Source: JACVRX01 sp035697245
GTDB lineage: Bacteria > Actinomycetota > Actinomycetes > Jiangellales > Jiangellaceae
Direction of reading: 5' to 3'
Length of the DNA stretch: 32,076 bases
Assembly (NCBI GenBank): GCA_035697245.1
Contig: DASSDH010000040.1
Location: 1 to 32,076 of the forward strand
The notes beneath the pieces were generated by a model. The model was not told the DNA's origin. It did no database searches and saw only the letters and a list, made by a program, of their open reading frames with translations. Positions 15,688-22,940 of this stretch are shown in pieces. Numbering within the stretch: position 1 is the stretch's first letter; each line of letters opens with the position of its first letter. A program made the translations under genes and the position numbers.

Positions 15688-16814
15688 CCGCAACCGATCC
15701 GCTGCTGTCCGAGCGCTGGCACCGGCTCCGTCGGATCGTGCTCGTCGGCGCGCTGATCCTGCTGGCCAGTGTGGTGCTCGGCCTGATCGCCAGCCAGGAG
15801 CGCCGCGGGTACCTCGACCCGCAGGGAGTCGACCCGGCCGGGGCGCGGGCCGTCGTCCGCCTGCTGGAGGCGCAAGGGGTGCGCGTTGTCGAGGTCCGGA
15901 CCGTCGACGATGCCGCGTCTGAAACGTCGGCAGGCGAGACAATGCTCGTCACGATCCCCGACCTGGTGCGCCCGCAGAGCGTCAAGCGCCTCGTCGACAC
16001 CGGAGTCGATCTCGTTCTGGTCGCCCCGAGCGATGCGACCGCGTTGTCCGGTGGCATCCGTTCGGCCGGCTCGGCACCGTCGGAGGAACTCGACCCTCGA
16101 TGCGACCTGCCCGCGGCCGAGCGGGCAGGTTCGGCGCGGCTGGGAGGAGTCGGCTACGACGCTGGGTCCTCCGCGCACAGGTGCTATCCCGAGGACGACA
16201 TGGCGTTCCTGGTCGTCGACACCACCGAGACCGGAGCGCAGATAGTAGTTCTCGGTACCGGCGATCCGCTGACCAACCAGTACCTGGACGAGGACGGCAA
16301 TGCTTCGCTCGCGCTGGGCCTGCTCGGCCGTCATCCGCGGTTGGTCTGGTTTCGGCCTGTGATCGAACCCGCACCGGCCGGGCAACAGGCGACGTTCGGC
16401 GAGCTAGTGCCCGATTGGGTCGCGCCCGTCGTCTGGCAACTGGGTGTCGCCGTGGTGCTCGCCGCCTGGTGGCGGGCCCGCAGACTGGGACCGGTCGTCG
16501 CAGAGCCACTCCCGGTTGTGGTGCGCGCCGCCGAGACCACCGAAGGCCGCGCCCGCATATATCGCCGTGGTCGAGCCCGTGGGCACGCCGCCGGCGTTCT
16601 GCGCGACGCCGTAATCTCCCGGCTGCGATCGCGGCTGGGCCTGCCGCGCGACGCCGGACCGCCGGCCGTGACCCTGGCCGTGTCGGACCGCATCGGCCAA
16701 CCGCCGGCGCAGGTCGGTTCCGTCCTGGCCGGTCCACCGCCGCCGGACGACTCCGCTCTGGTGGAGCTGGCCGACGACCTGGACCGCATCGAGCAGGAGG
16801 TACGCAACCCATGA
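15684..16814 (+). CDS. DUF4350 domain membrane protein
   Basis: The 376-residue protein starts at ATG 15684, overlapping the preceding stop (ATGA). One membrane helix is at about residues 18-38 and another at about 248-265 (VWQLGVAVVLAAWW). The region between them starts YLDPQGVDPAGARAVVRLLE and continues with EAQGVRVVEVRTVDD, MLVTIPDLV and VLVAPSD. This is the DUF4350 fold, a predicted extracytoplasmic alpha/beta domain resembling a periplasmic-binding or GATase-like fold. After the second helix, RRLGPVVAEPLPVVVRAAET and RARIYRRGRARGHAAGVLR form the cytosolic end. No enzymatic motif was recognised. It overlaps moxR by four bases. In many actinobacteria this gene accompanies moxR, DUF58 and DUF4129, which is the main clue to its role. 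Confidence 0.85.
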   Translation: MTATDPLLSERWHRLRRIVLVGALILLASVVLGLIASQERRGYLDPQGVDPAGARAVVRLLEAQGVRVVEVRTVDDAASETSAGETMLVTIPDLVRPQSVKRLVDTGVDLVLVAPSDATALSGGIRSAGSAPSEELDPRCDLPAAERAGSARLGGVGYDAGSSAHRCYPEDDMAFLVVDTTETGAQIVVLGTGDPLTNQYLDEDGNASLALGLLGRHPRLVWFRPVIEPAPAGQQATFGELVPDWVAPVVWQLGVAVVLAAWWRARRLGPVVAEPLPVVVRAAETTEGRARIYRRGRARGHAAGVLRDAVISRLRSRLGLPRDAGPPAVTLAVSDRIGQPPAQVGSVLAGPPPPDDSALVELADDLDRIEQEVRNP

Positions 16815-17791
16815 CGTCCCCCATCATCGACCAGCCGACCCTTGACCGGGCCCGGGCGGCGCTGACCGACCTCCGCCAGGAGGTCGCCAAGGCGGTCGTT
16901 GGTCAGGACTCGGTGGTGACCGGCCTGGTGATCGCCCTGCTCTGCCGTGGACACGTGCTGCTGGAGGGCGTTCCCGGTGTCGCCAAGACTCTCCTCGTCC
17001 GCGCTCTTGCGGCGGCGCTCGAGATCGAGTCCAAACGGGTCCAGTTCACCCCCGACCTGATGCCGGGTGACATCACCGGCTCGCTGGTCTACGACGCCCG
17101 GACAGCCCAGTTCTCCTTTTCGGCCGGGCCTGTCTTCACCAACCTCCTCCTTGCCGACGAGATCAACCGAACCCCGCCGAAAACCCAGGCCGCCCTGCTC
17201 GAGGCCATGGAGGAGCGACAGGTCTCCGTCGACGGCGTTCCGCGGCCGCTGCCGGACCCGTTCGTCGTCGCCGCAACGCAGAACCCGATCGAGTACGAGG
17301 GCACCTATCCACTGCCGGAAGCACAACTCGACCGTTTCCTTCTCAAGCTGACAGTGCCAGTCCCGAATCGGGACGACGAAATCGCCGTCGTCCAGCGACA
17401 TGCCGAGGGATTCGATCCGCGGAATCTCGCCGCGGCCGGCGTGTCCCGCGTCGCCGGTCCGGCCGACCTTTCCGCCGGCCGGGCCGCCCTGCTCGCCGTT
17501 CGAGCCGGCGGCGACGTCCTCGGGTACGTCGTCGACGTCTGCCGAGCCACCAGAACCTCGCCGTCACTCCAGTTGGGGGTGTCGCCCCGGGGTGCAACCG
17601 CCTTGCTGGCGACCAGCAGGGCCTGGGCATGGCTGTCCGGGCGTGACTTCGTGACGCCCGACGATGTCAAAGCGTTGGCTCGGCCCACTCTGCGGCACCG
17701 GGTGATCCTGCGGCCGGAAGCGGAGCTCGAGGGCGTCACCGCCGACTCGGTGCTCGACACCGTCCTCGCCACTGTGCAGGTCCCCCGATGA
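16811..17791 (+). CDS. MoxR-family AAA+ ATPase
   Basis: MoxR proteins are AAA+ ATPases that work with von Willebrand A-like partners as chaperones for assembly or activation of other proteins. The 326-residue product has Walker A GVPGVAKT at residues 53-60 and Walker B LLLADEIN with D116/E117. It also has the MoxR signature TPPKTQAALLEAMEERQVS, sensor 1 VAATQNPIEYEGTYPLPEAQ and the arginine finger in LDRF. The C-terminal lid contains LGVSPRGATALLATSRAWA and VTPDDVKALARPTLRHRV. It starts at ATG 16811, overlapping the DUF4350 stop, and is followed after 76 bases by the DUF58 gene, the usual partner. The gap holds competing inverted repeats. All catalytic motifs are intact; the client protein is unknown. 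Confidence 0.95.
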   Translation: MTSPIIDQPTLDRARAALTDLRQEVAKAVVGQDSVVTGLVIALLCRGHVLLEGVPGVAKTLLVRALAAALEIESKRVQFTPDLMPGDITGSLVYDARTAQFSFSAGPVFTNLLLADEINRTPPKTQAALLEAMEERQVSVDGVPRPLPDPFVVAATQNPIEYEGTYPLPEAQLDRFLLKLTVPVPNRDDEIAVVQRHAEGFDPRNLAAAGVSRVAGPADLSAGRAALLAVRAGGDVLGYVVDVCRATRTSPSLQLGVSPRGATALLATSRAWAWLSGRDFVTPDDVKALARPTLRHRVILRPEAELEGVTADSVLDTVLATVQVPR

Positions 17792-17828
17792 TGGCGGACC
17801 GCCATCGTGAAACAGGTAAGGCGGTCCG
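17790..17828 (+). promoter_or_regulatory. Competing inverted repeats between moxR and the DUF58 gene
   Basis: The 17-base palindrome GATGGCGG-A-CCGCCATC (17790-17806) overlaps the moxR stop codon. Part of it, CGGACCGCC at 17795-17803, also pairs perfectly with GGCGGTCCG at 17820-17828 across a 16-base loop. The two foldings exclude each other in RNA, as in an attenuator or processing site. No T run follows, so a plain terminator is unlikely. The function is inferred from geometry only. Confidence 0.45.
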
Positions 17829-17867
17829 ACCGGCGTGCCTGTCAAGAGATCCACATAGGGATGGCTG

Positions 17868-19160
17868 ATGGTGCTGACGGGCCGGGCCGCCCTGCTGGCG
17901 ACGGTGGGGGGAATCGTCGTGGGCTTCGCTGTCCCTTCGATCACCGGCGTCCTGGTCGTCAGCGGCGTCCTGCTGATGCTCTGTCTCGTCGACGTAGCCC
18001 TGGCTGGTCCCGTCCGGGCCATCCGTCTGCAACGAACCGGCGATCAAACCGTACGGCTGGGACAGTCAGCGCAAGTGACCCTGCACGTCGTCAACGACCG
18101 CCGGCCACTGCGCGGTGTCCTTCGCGATGCGTGGCCGCCGTCGGCCGGAGCAGTCGGCGAGCGTACCGCACTCGACATCGAGCCAGGTGGGCGGCAGCGC
18201 CTCGTCGTGACGCTCCGGCCCACACGACGAGGCGACCGCCGCGCCGACCGGGTCACCATCCGGAGTCTCGGGCCGCTGGGATTGGCCGGCCGGCAGGGGA
18301 CGCATGTCGTTCCCTGGACACTTCGCGTGCTGCCCCCGTTCCGCTCCCGCCGGCACCTGCCGTCGCGGCTGGCCCAGCTGCGAGAGCTGGACGGCCGGTC
18401 GGCCATCCGGATCCGGGGCGCCGGTACCGAGTTCGACTCGTTGCGCGAGTACGTGGTCGGTGACGACACGCGGTCGATCGACTGGCGAGCGACGGCTCGG
18501 CGCGGCGACGTCGTCGTTCGAACATGGCGACCCGAGCGAGACCGGCATGTGCTGCTGGTACTCGATACCGGCCGAACGTCGGCCGGCCGGGTGGGTGACG
18601 CACCGCGTCTGGATGCGGCCATGGACGCCGCCCTGCTCCTCGCGGCGCTAGCAACGCGAGCCGGTGACCGGGTAGACCTGCTCGCGTACGACCGCAGGAC
18701 GCGGATCGTCGTCGAGCGGCCGCCGTCGACGGAGACGCTGCCCCAGTTGGTCAACGCCATGGCCAATCTCGAGCCCGAGCTGCTGGAGACCGACCATCGC
18801 GGCCTAGTCGTCGAGGTGCTGCGCCGGGCCGGTCGCCACTCGTTCGTCGTGCTGTTCACCGGACTGGATGCAGGCCCGGTGGAAGACGGCCTGCTCCCGG
18901 TGCTCGGTCAGCTGACGCATCGGCACACGGTGCTGGTCGCGGCTGTCGCGGACCCTCGGCTGGCCGAGATGGCCCGAGCGCGCGGGGACACCGCCGCTGT
19001 CTACGGCGCGGCGGCGGCGGAGCATGACCGGAGCGGCCGGGCACGGGTCTCACGTCTGCTCCAACGCCACGGTGCTCACGTCGTCGACGCGCTTCCGGAC
19101 GAACTGCCTCCAGCCGTCGCGGACGCCTACCTCGCGCTCAAGGCGGCTGGCCGGCTCTGA
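17868..19160 (+). CDS. DUF58 domain (vWA-like) membrane protein
   Basis: The 430-residue product begins with two hydrophobic helices (about residues 3-45, around LLATVGGIVVGFAVPSITGV and VVSGVLLMLCLVDVAL). They are followed by an extracytoplasmic-type beta domain with RLGQSAQVTLHVVNDRRPL. The DUF58 signature is GAGTEFDSLREYVVGDDTRS followed by IDWRATARRGDVVVRTW. After it comes a von Willebrand A-like segment, HVLLVLDTGRTSAG, in which only part of the metal-site DxSxS motif is kept (D-T-G-R-T-S). DUF58 proteins are the standard partners of MoxR ATPases. I chose ATG 17868, with AGGG about nine bases upstream; GTG 17871 is an alternative. It ends the plus-strand operon and converges on the SpoIIM-like gene with 51 bases between stops. 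The client pathway is unknown. Confidence 0.9.
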   Translation: MVLTGRAALLATVGGIVVGFAVPSITGVLVVSGVLLMLCLVDVALAGPVRAIRLQRTGDQTVRLGQSAQVTLHVVNDRRPLRGVLRDAWPPSAGAVGERTALDIEPGGRQRLVVTLRPTRRGDRRADRVTIRSLGPLGLAGRQGTHVVPWTLRVLPPFRSRRHLPSRLAQLRELDGRSAIRIRGAGTEFDSLREYVVGDDTRSIDWRATARRGDVVVRTWRPERDRHVLLVLDTGRTSAGRVGDAPRLDAAMDAALLLAALATRAGDRVDLLAYDRRTRIVVERPPSTETLPQLVNAMANLEPELLETDHRGLVVEVLRRAGRHSFVVLFTGLDAGPVEDGLLPVLGQLTHRHTVLVAAVADPRLAEMARARGDTAAVYGAAAAEHDRSGRARVSRLLQRHGAHVVDALPDELPPAVADAYLALKAAGRL

Positions 19161-19211
19161 GTTCTCACCGCTGTGACCCTCGCGCGTGATCAACGGATGC
19201 AGCCGGGCCGC

Positions 19212-20213
19212 TCAAGCGGAGACGGGCAGCACGTCACCGCGGTCGGCCGAGGCGAGATCTCCTGTCTCGCCGGCCTTCGCGGCGCGGCGGCCGTAGACCC
19301 AGACATAGGCGAGGAACGCGAGCTCGGCCGCGACGCCGATGGCGATCCGGGCCCATGTCGGCAGGCCCGAGGGTGTGACGAAGGCCTCGATCACCCCTGA
19401 CACGAGCAGCACGCCAGTCAACCCGATCGCCATTCCGACGGCGACGCGGCCCTGCTCGGCGAGTGCCTCAGCGCGTGGGCGGGGCCCGGGGTCGATCACT
19501 GTCCAGCCCAGTCGCAGCCCCGTTCCGGCCGCGATGAAAACGGCGGTGAGCTCCAGCAATCCGTGTGGCGTGATCAGGCCGAGGAAGATGTCCAGCCGGC
19601 CATGCGCCGCCATCAAACCGGCTGCAACGGCGACGTTGGCGGCGTTGGTGAACAGGATGTACAGCACCGGTAGACCGAGAAATACGCCGAGCACCAGAGT
19701 GCCTGCTGCAACCCAGGCATTGTTCGTCCAGACCTGGGCCGCGAACGACGCTGCGGGGTTGGCCGAGTAGTAGTCCTCGAAGTCGCGTTCGACGAGCTGG
19801 CGGATCTCCTCCGGCGCGGCAATGCTCGCCTGGACGGCAGGGGTTACCGCGACCCACCACGCGATCACGGTCGAGACGGCGACGAACACCAACGCAGTCG
19901 GCACCCACCAATGCCGGGATCGGTAGACAGCTGCCGGAAATCGCTGGGTCAGGAAGGTGAGAATATCGCCCCACCCCGGGTCGGGGGATCCCGCGATAGC
20001 GGTCCGGGCCCGGCCAACCAGAGCCGACAGTTTGGCCAGCAGCGCTGGGTCTGGCGCGGATGATCGCAGCACGGACAGGTGTGTCGACGTGCGCTGATAG
20101 AGCGTGACCAACTCGTCGGCTTCGGGTCCAGACAGCTTGCCCCGGCGCCGGGCCAGCGAGTCGAGCCGGTCCCACTCGGCCCGGTGCGCCGCCACGAAGG
20201 CGTCGACGTCCAC
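19212..20213 (-). CDS. SpoIIM-like (stage II sporulation M family) membrane protein
   Basis: The 333-residue protein starts with about 90 mostly helical, charged residues (VDVDAFVAAHRAEWDRLDSL and following). The membrane part begins YRSRHWWVPTALVFVAVSTV. The SpoIIM-family core is visible as VWTNNAWVAAGTLVLGVFLG followed by LPVLYILFTNAANVAVAAGL, and then ITPHGLLELTAVFIAAGTGL with the conserved PHG-x-x-E. About five helices are predicted. In Bacillus, SpoIIM is part of an engulfment peptidoglycan hydrolase complex; in non-sporulating actinobacteria the family is widespread and undefined, often next to RDD and MoxR/DUF58 genes as here. I chose GTG 20213 because a minus-strand TAGTCT lies seven bases upstream, favouring leaderless translation. 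The frame is open further, but there it runs antisense to the RDD gene. Confidence 0.88.
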   Translation of the reverse strand: MDVDAFVAAHRAEWDRLDSLARRRGKLSGPEADELVTLYQRTSTHLSVLRSSAPDPALLAKLSALVGRARTAIAGSPDPGWGDILTFLTQRFPAAVYRSRHWWVPTALVFVAVSTVIAWWVAVTPAVQASIAAPEEIRQLVERDFEDYYSANPAASFAAQVWTNNAWVAAGTLVLGVFLGLPVLYILFTNAANVAVAAGLMAAHGRLDIFLGLITPHGLLELTAVFIAAGTGLRLGWTVIDPGPRPRAEALAEQGRVAVGMAIGLTGVLLVSGVIEAFVTPSGLPTWARIAIGVAAELAFLAYVWVYGRRAAKAGETGDLASADRGDVLPVSA

Positions 20214-20219
20214 GGCTGG

Positions 20220-20226
20220 CAGACTA
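20220..20226. promoter_or_regulatory. Overlapping divergent -10 elements between SpoIIM-like and RDD genes
   Basis: The two start codons face away from each other with 19 bases between them (20214-20232). On the minus strand TAGTCT (20226 to 20221) is seven bases before GTG 20213. On the plus strand CAGACT (20220-20225) is seven bases before GTG 20233. The hexamers overlap almost completely. The whole block is a rough palindrome: GTCCAC and GTGGAC at the outside, GCTGGC and GCCAGC inside. There is no space for a leader or a ribosome site in either direction. Confidence 0.45.
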
Positions 20227-20232
20227 GCCAGC

Positions 20233-21120
20233 GTGGACGACCTGGTGACTGGCGAGGCCGTGCCGCTGGAGATGCGCCTGGCCAAGGTGCCGTCGCGGGC
20301 GCTTGCCATCACCCTGGACTGGGCCCTGCTGGCACTCGTCGGCATCCCGCTCGCGATCGCGGTGGCGTCCGCCTTCTCGGGGGCGGACCCGGCGCTTCAG
20401 GCCACCGTGGTACTGGTCGGGTTCATCGCCTTGTTCGTTGGGGTGCCGGTGTTGGTCGAGACGCTCAGCCGTGGCCGTTCGCTCGGCAAGCTCGTGCTCG
20501 GGCTGAGAGTCGTACGCGACGACGGCGGCCCGGTCCGGTTCCGGCATGCCCTGACCCGAGGGCTTGCCGGCGTGTTCGTCGACTTCCTGCTCACCTTTGG
20601 CGCGGGCGCGATCATCTGCTCACTGCTCAACGAACGCGGCAAGCGGGTCGGCGACGTCCTCGCCGGAACCGTCGTCGTCCGGGAACGGGCTCCTGCCGGC
20701 TCGTTGCCACTACCAGCCATTCCTGCGCAGCTGGCCGGCTGGGCAACGGGATTGGAGCTGTCCGGACTACCCGCCGACCTGGCGTTGGCCGCTCGCAGCT
20801 ATCTCACCCGCTACCCGCAGCTTGCGCCTGCCGTGCGGGACAGGATGGGCGCACAGTTGGCGGCGGAGGTTGCGGCCGTCGTGACACCGGCGCCGCCTCC
20901 CGGTACGCCGCCTTGGGCGTACCTCGCGGCCGTTCTCTCCGAACGCGGCCGTCGGGAGGCCGAGCGCCTCGCCGCCGCGGGCCGCACCTGGCAACCTCCG
21001 GCGCAGACCCGGGAGCCGGCGGCTCCGGCGATGGCAGCGCCAACGGACCTCGGCCCGCCCTCACCTGCCTCGCCTGGTGACGAGGCTCGCACCTCCGGCG
21101 GGTTCGCTCCGCCGGCCTGA
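20233..21120 (+). CDS. RDD-family membrane protein
   Basis: The 295-residue protein has an N-terminal RDD domain. The first helix lies around RALAITLDWALLALVGIPLA and the second around VVLVGFIALFVGVPVLVETL. The conserved RSLGKLVLGLRVVRDDGGPV follows, then the third helix GVFVDFLLTFGAGAIICSLL and KRVGDVLAGTVVVRE. Together these are a complete RDD domain; the family is of unclear function, with some members proposed to be transporters. The C-terminal 140 residues are cytosolic, with LARSYLTRYPQLAPAVRDRM and a Pro/Ala-rich tail. This extension is typical of the actinobacterial neighbours of SpoIIM-like genes. The start GTG 20233 is chosen from the leaderless-type hexamer upstream. The gene is divergent from the SpoIIM-like gene, and the two probably form one envelope module. 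Confidence 0.88.
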   Translation: MDDLVTGEAVPLEMRLAKVPSRALAITLDWALLALVGIPLAIAVASAFSGADPALQATVVLVGFIALFVGVPVLVETLSRGRSLGKLVLGLRVVRDDGGPVRFRHALTRGLAGVFVDFLLTFGAGAIICSLLNERGKRVGDVLAGTVVVRERAPAGSLPLPAIPAQLAGWATGLELSGLPADLALAARSYLTRYPQLAPAVRDRMGAQLAAEVAAVVTPAPPPGTPPWAYLAAVLSERGRREAERLAAAGRTWQPPAQTREPAAPAMAAPTDLGPPSPASPGDEARTSGGFAPPA

Positions 21121-21385
21121 TCCGACGGTGGTGAGTCGTCCACTGGCGGAAGCGGCAAAGGCTCATCACTGGTGTCAAGCCCTGGCAGTCGGCCTTCGAT
21201 CATGTTCGACACGCAGGTTCCCAGGAATCCCACGATTGCCGCGGCTACCCCACGAAGCTCACGTGGATCACCGCAACAACCCCCGAATACCTCACGTCGA
21301 TCACCATCGCGGTCGCCGATGTGAACCGGGTGGGGCCAGAGCGCCGCAGCCTCCACGTGAATCACCGGTGACGTGAACCGGTGAC
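21121..21385. other. Convergent intergenic region with no supported gene; first half featureless
   Basis: This 265-base gap separates the RDD stop from the ahcY stop. No reading frame here shows family similarity or a ribosome site. Bases 21121 to about 21257 contain nothing I can name. Bases 21258-21384 hold the repeated motif and hairpin listed separately. Confidence 0.6.
21258..21384. repeat. Three degenerate copies of a 15-base motif plus a hairpin downstream of ahcY
   Basis: CTCACGTGGATCACC (21258-21272), CTCACGTCGATCACC (21291-21305) and TCCACGTGAATCACC (21352-21366) are direct near-repeats. The last runs into a perfect hairpin: TCACCGGT (21362-21369), a seven-base loop, and ACCGGTGA (21377-21384), ending two bases before the ahcY stop codon. 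On the minus strand the hairpin lies immediately after ahcY and could act as a terminator, though it lacks a T run. The words resemble the arms of the element at 7709-7796 (CCACGTTCACCA). Confidence 0.6.
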
Positions 21386-22816
21386 TCAGTACCGGTAGTG
21401 CTCGCTCTTGAACGGCCCGTGAGCAGGAACGCCCAGGTATTCCACCTGAAGCGGGGTCAACTCGGTGAGCTGAACACCCAGCGCCGGCAGGTGCAGCCGC
21501 GCCACCTTCTCGTCGAGCTCTTTGGACAGGGTGTAGACGCCCACCGGGTAGTCGGCGGTTTTGGTGAACAGTTCGATCTGCGCCAGGACCTGGTTGGTGA
21601 ACGAGTTCGACATCACGAAGCTTGGGTGCCCCGTCGCATTGCCGAGGTTCAGCAGCCGCCCCTCGGACAGCACGATCACACTGTGCCCATCGGGGAAGGT
21701 CCACTCGTGGACCTGCGGCTTGACCTCGACGCGGCGAATCCCGGGCGTGGCGGCGAGGCCGGCCATGTCGATCTCGTCGTCGAAGTGCCCGATGTTGCCG
21801 ACGATTGCCTGGTGCTTCATTCGGCTCATCTGCTCGGCCGTGACGACGTCACGGCAGCCGGTGGCGGTAATCACGATGTCCGCGCGGTCGATCACCGCGT
21901 CGAGAGTGGTGACCTCGAAGCCGTCCATGGCAGCCTGCAGCGCGCAGATCGGGTCGATCTCCGTGACAACCACCCGCGCGCCCTGGCCGCGCAGTGACTC
22001 AGCGCAACCCTTACCGACGTCGCCGTAACCGCAGACCACGGCCACCTTGCCACCGATCAGCACATCCGTGGCGCGGTTGATGCCGTCGATGAGCGAGTGC
22101 CGGCAGCCGTATTTGTTGTCGAATTTCGACTTCGTGACCGAGTCGTTCACGTTGATCGCCGGGAAGAGCAGGGTGCCGTCACGCTGCATCTCATAGAGGC
22201 GGTGCACCCCGGTCGTGGTCTCCTCGGTGACGCCTTTTATCTGCTCCGCGACTGAGGTCCAGCGCCGCGTATCGGCAGCCCGCGACGCGCGCAGCGCCGC
22301 CAGTACGACGCGCCACTCGGCCGAGTCGCCGGGTGCCGCGTCCGGCACGGCGCCGGCCTTCTCGTACTCGACACCACGGTGAACGAGCAGAGTGGCGTCG
22401 CCCCCGTCGTCGAGAAGCATGTTCGGGCCGCCGCCGTCGGGCCAGAGCAGGGCCTGCTCGGTGCACCACCAGTACTCCTCCAGCGTCTCGCCCTTCCAGG
22501 CGAACACCGGCACACCGTGCGGATTCTCCGCGTTGCCCCGAGGTCCGACCGCCACGGCCGCTGCTGCGTGGTCTTGGGTCGAGAAGATGTTGCACGAGGC
22601 CCAGCGCACCTGCGCCCCGAGCTCGACCAGCGTTTCGATAAGGACGGCCGTCTGGACCGTCATGTGCAGCGATCCGGTGATCCGCGCACCGGCGAGCGGC
22701 CTGTCTGCGCCGTACTCGGCGCGCATCGCCATCAGCCCAGGCATCTCGTGCTCGGCGAGCCGAATCTCCCGGCGCCCGAACTCAGCCAGGGAAATATCGG
22801 CGACCTTGTAGTCCAT
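21386..22816 (-). CDS. ahcY: Adenosylhomocysteinase (S-adenosylhomocysteine hydrolase)
   Basis: This enzyme splits S-adenosylhomocysteine into adenosine and homocysteine, using bound NAD+, and so keeps methyltransferases from product inhibition. The 476-residue length is that of the long form. Substrate residues are in GSLHMTVQTAVLIETL (H51) and CNIFSTQDHAAAAV. The NAD-binding loop is GYGDVGKGCAESLRGQGARV, and the C-terminus ends GPFKSEHYRY, as expected. The stretch around YEKAGAVPDAAPGDSAEWRV is the extra insertion present in plant and mycobacterial forms. It starts at ATG 22816 with GGAG sites within the preceding 15 bases. It is 124 bases downstream of the CDF transporter gene, and that leader can fold in alternative ways. 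In M. tuberculosis the homologue (sahH) also lies near mtrA. Confidence 0.98.
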   Translation of the reverse strand: MDYKVADISLAEFGRREIRLAEHEMPGLMAMRAEYGADRPLAGARITGSLHMTVQTAVLIETLVELGAQVRWASCNIFSTQDHAAAAVAVGPRGNAENPHGVPVFAWKGETLEEYWWCTEQALLWPDGGGPNMLLDDGGDATLLVHRGVEYEKAGAVPDAAPGDSAEWRVVLAALRASRAADTRRWTSVAEQIKGVTEETTTGVHRLYEMQRDGTLLFPAINVNDSVTKSKFDNKYGCRHSLIDGINRATDVLIGGKVAVVCGYGDVGKGCAESLRGQGARVVVTEIDPICALQAAMDGFEVTTLDAVIDRADIVITATGCRDVVTAEQMSRMKHQAIVGNIGHFDDEIDMAGLAATPGIRRVEVKPQVHEWTFPDGHSVIVLSEGRLLNLGNATGHPSFVMSNSFTNQVLAQIELFTKTADYPVGVYTLSKELDEKVARLHLPALGVQLTELTPLQVEYLGVPAHGPFKSEHYRY

Positions 22817-22940
22817 TGCTCCTGCTCCTCAGTTGGGACGGTCGGGGGTCAGCGAATGCGGACGGCATTCGCCGATGCCCCGGCACGGCCCATCTGGACC
22901 CGCGGCATCACCTGCGCCGGGTGAGCGTACGGCGCCAAGT
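22817..22940 (-). promoter_or_regulatory. ahcY leader with alternative hairpins
   Basis: In the leader an 8-bp stem (22852-22859 with 22865-22872, five-base loop) sits about 36 bases before the ahcY start. Its distal arm can instead pair through GGCAT (22864-22868) with ATGCC (22875-22879). GATGCC (22874-22879) can in turn pair with GGCATC (22904-22909). Such exclusive pairings are typical of leader control. I could not fit it to the consensus of a SAH or SAM riboswitch, so only potential RNA structure is claimed. Confidence 0.3.

Noticed and set aside
20811..21704. Minus-strand open frame across the RDD/ahcY gap, part of which looks protein-like
   Set aside because: It is antisense to the RDD gene and out of frame with ahcY, with no ribosome site or recognised family.
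22817..22940. Firm call of a SAH riboswitch upstream of ahcY
   Set aside because: The GAGGAGCG-type 5' element and matching 3' strand of the known consensus were not found; only alternative hairpins are visible.
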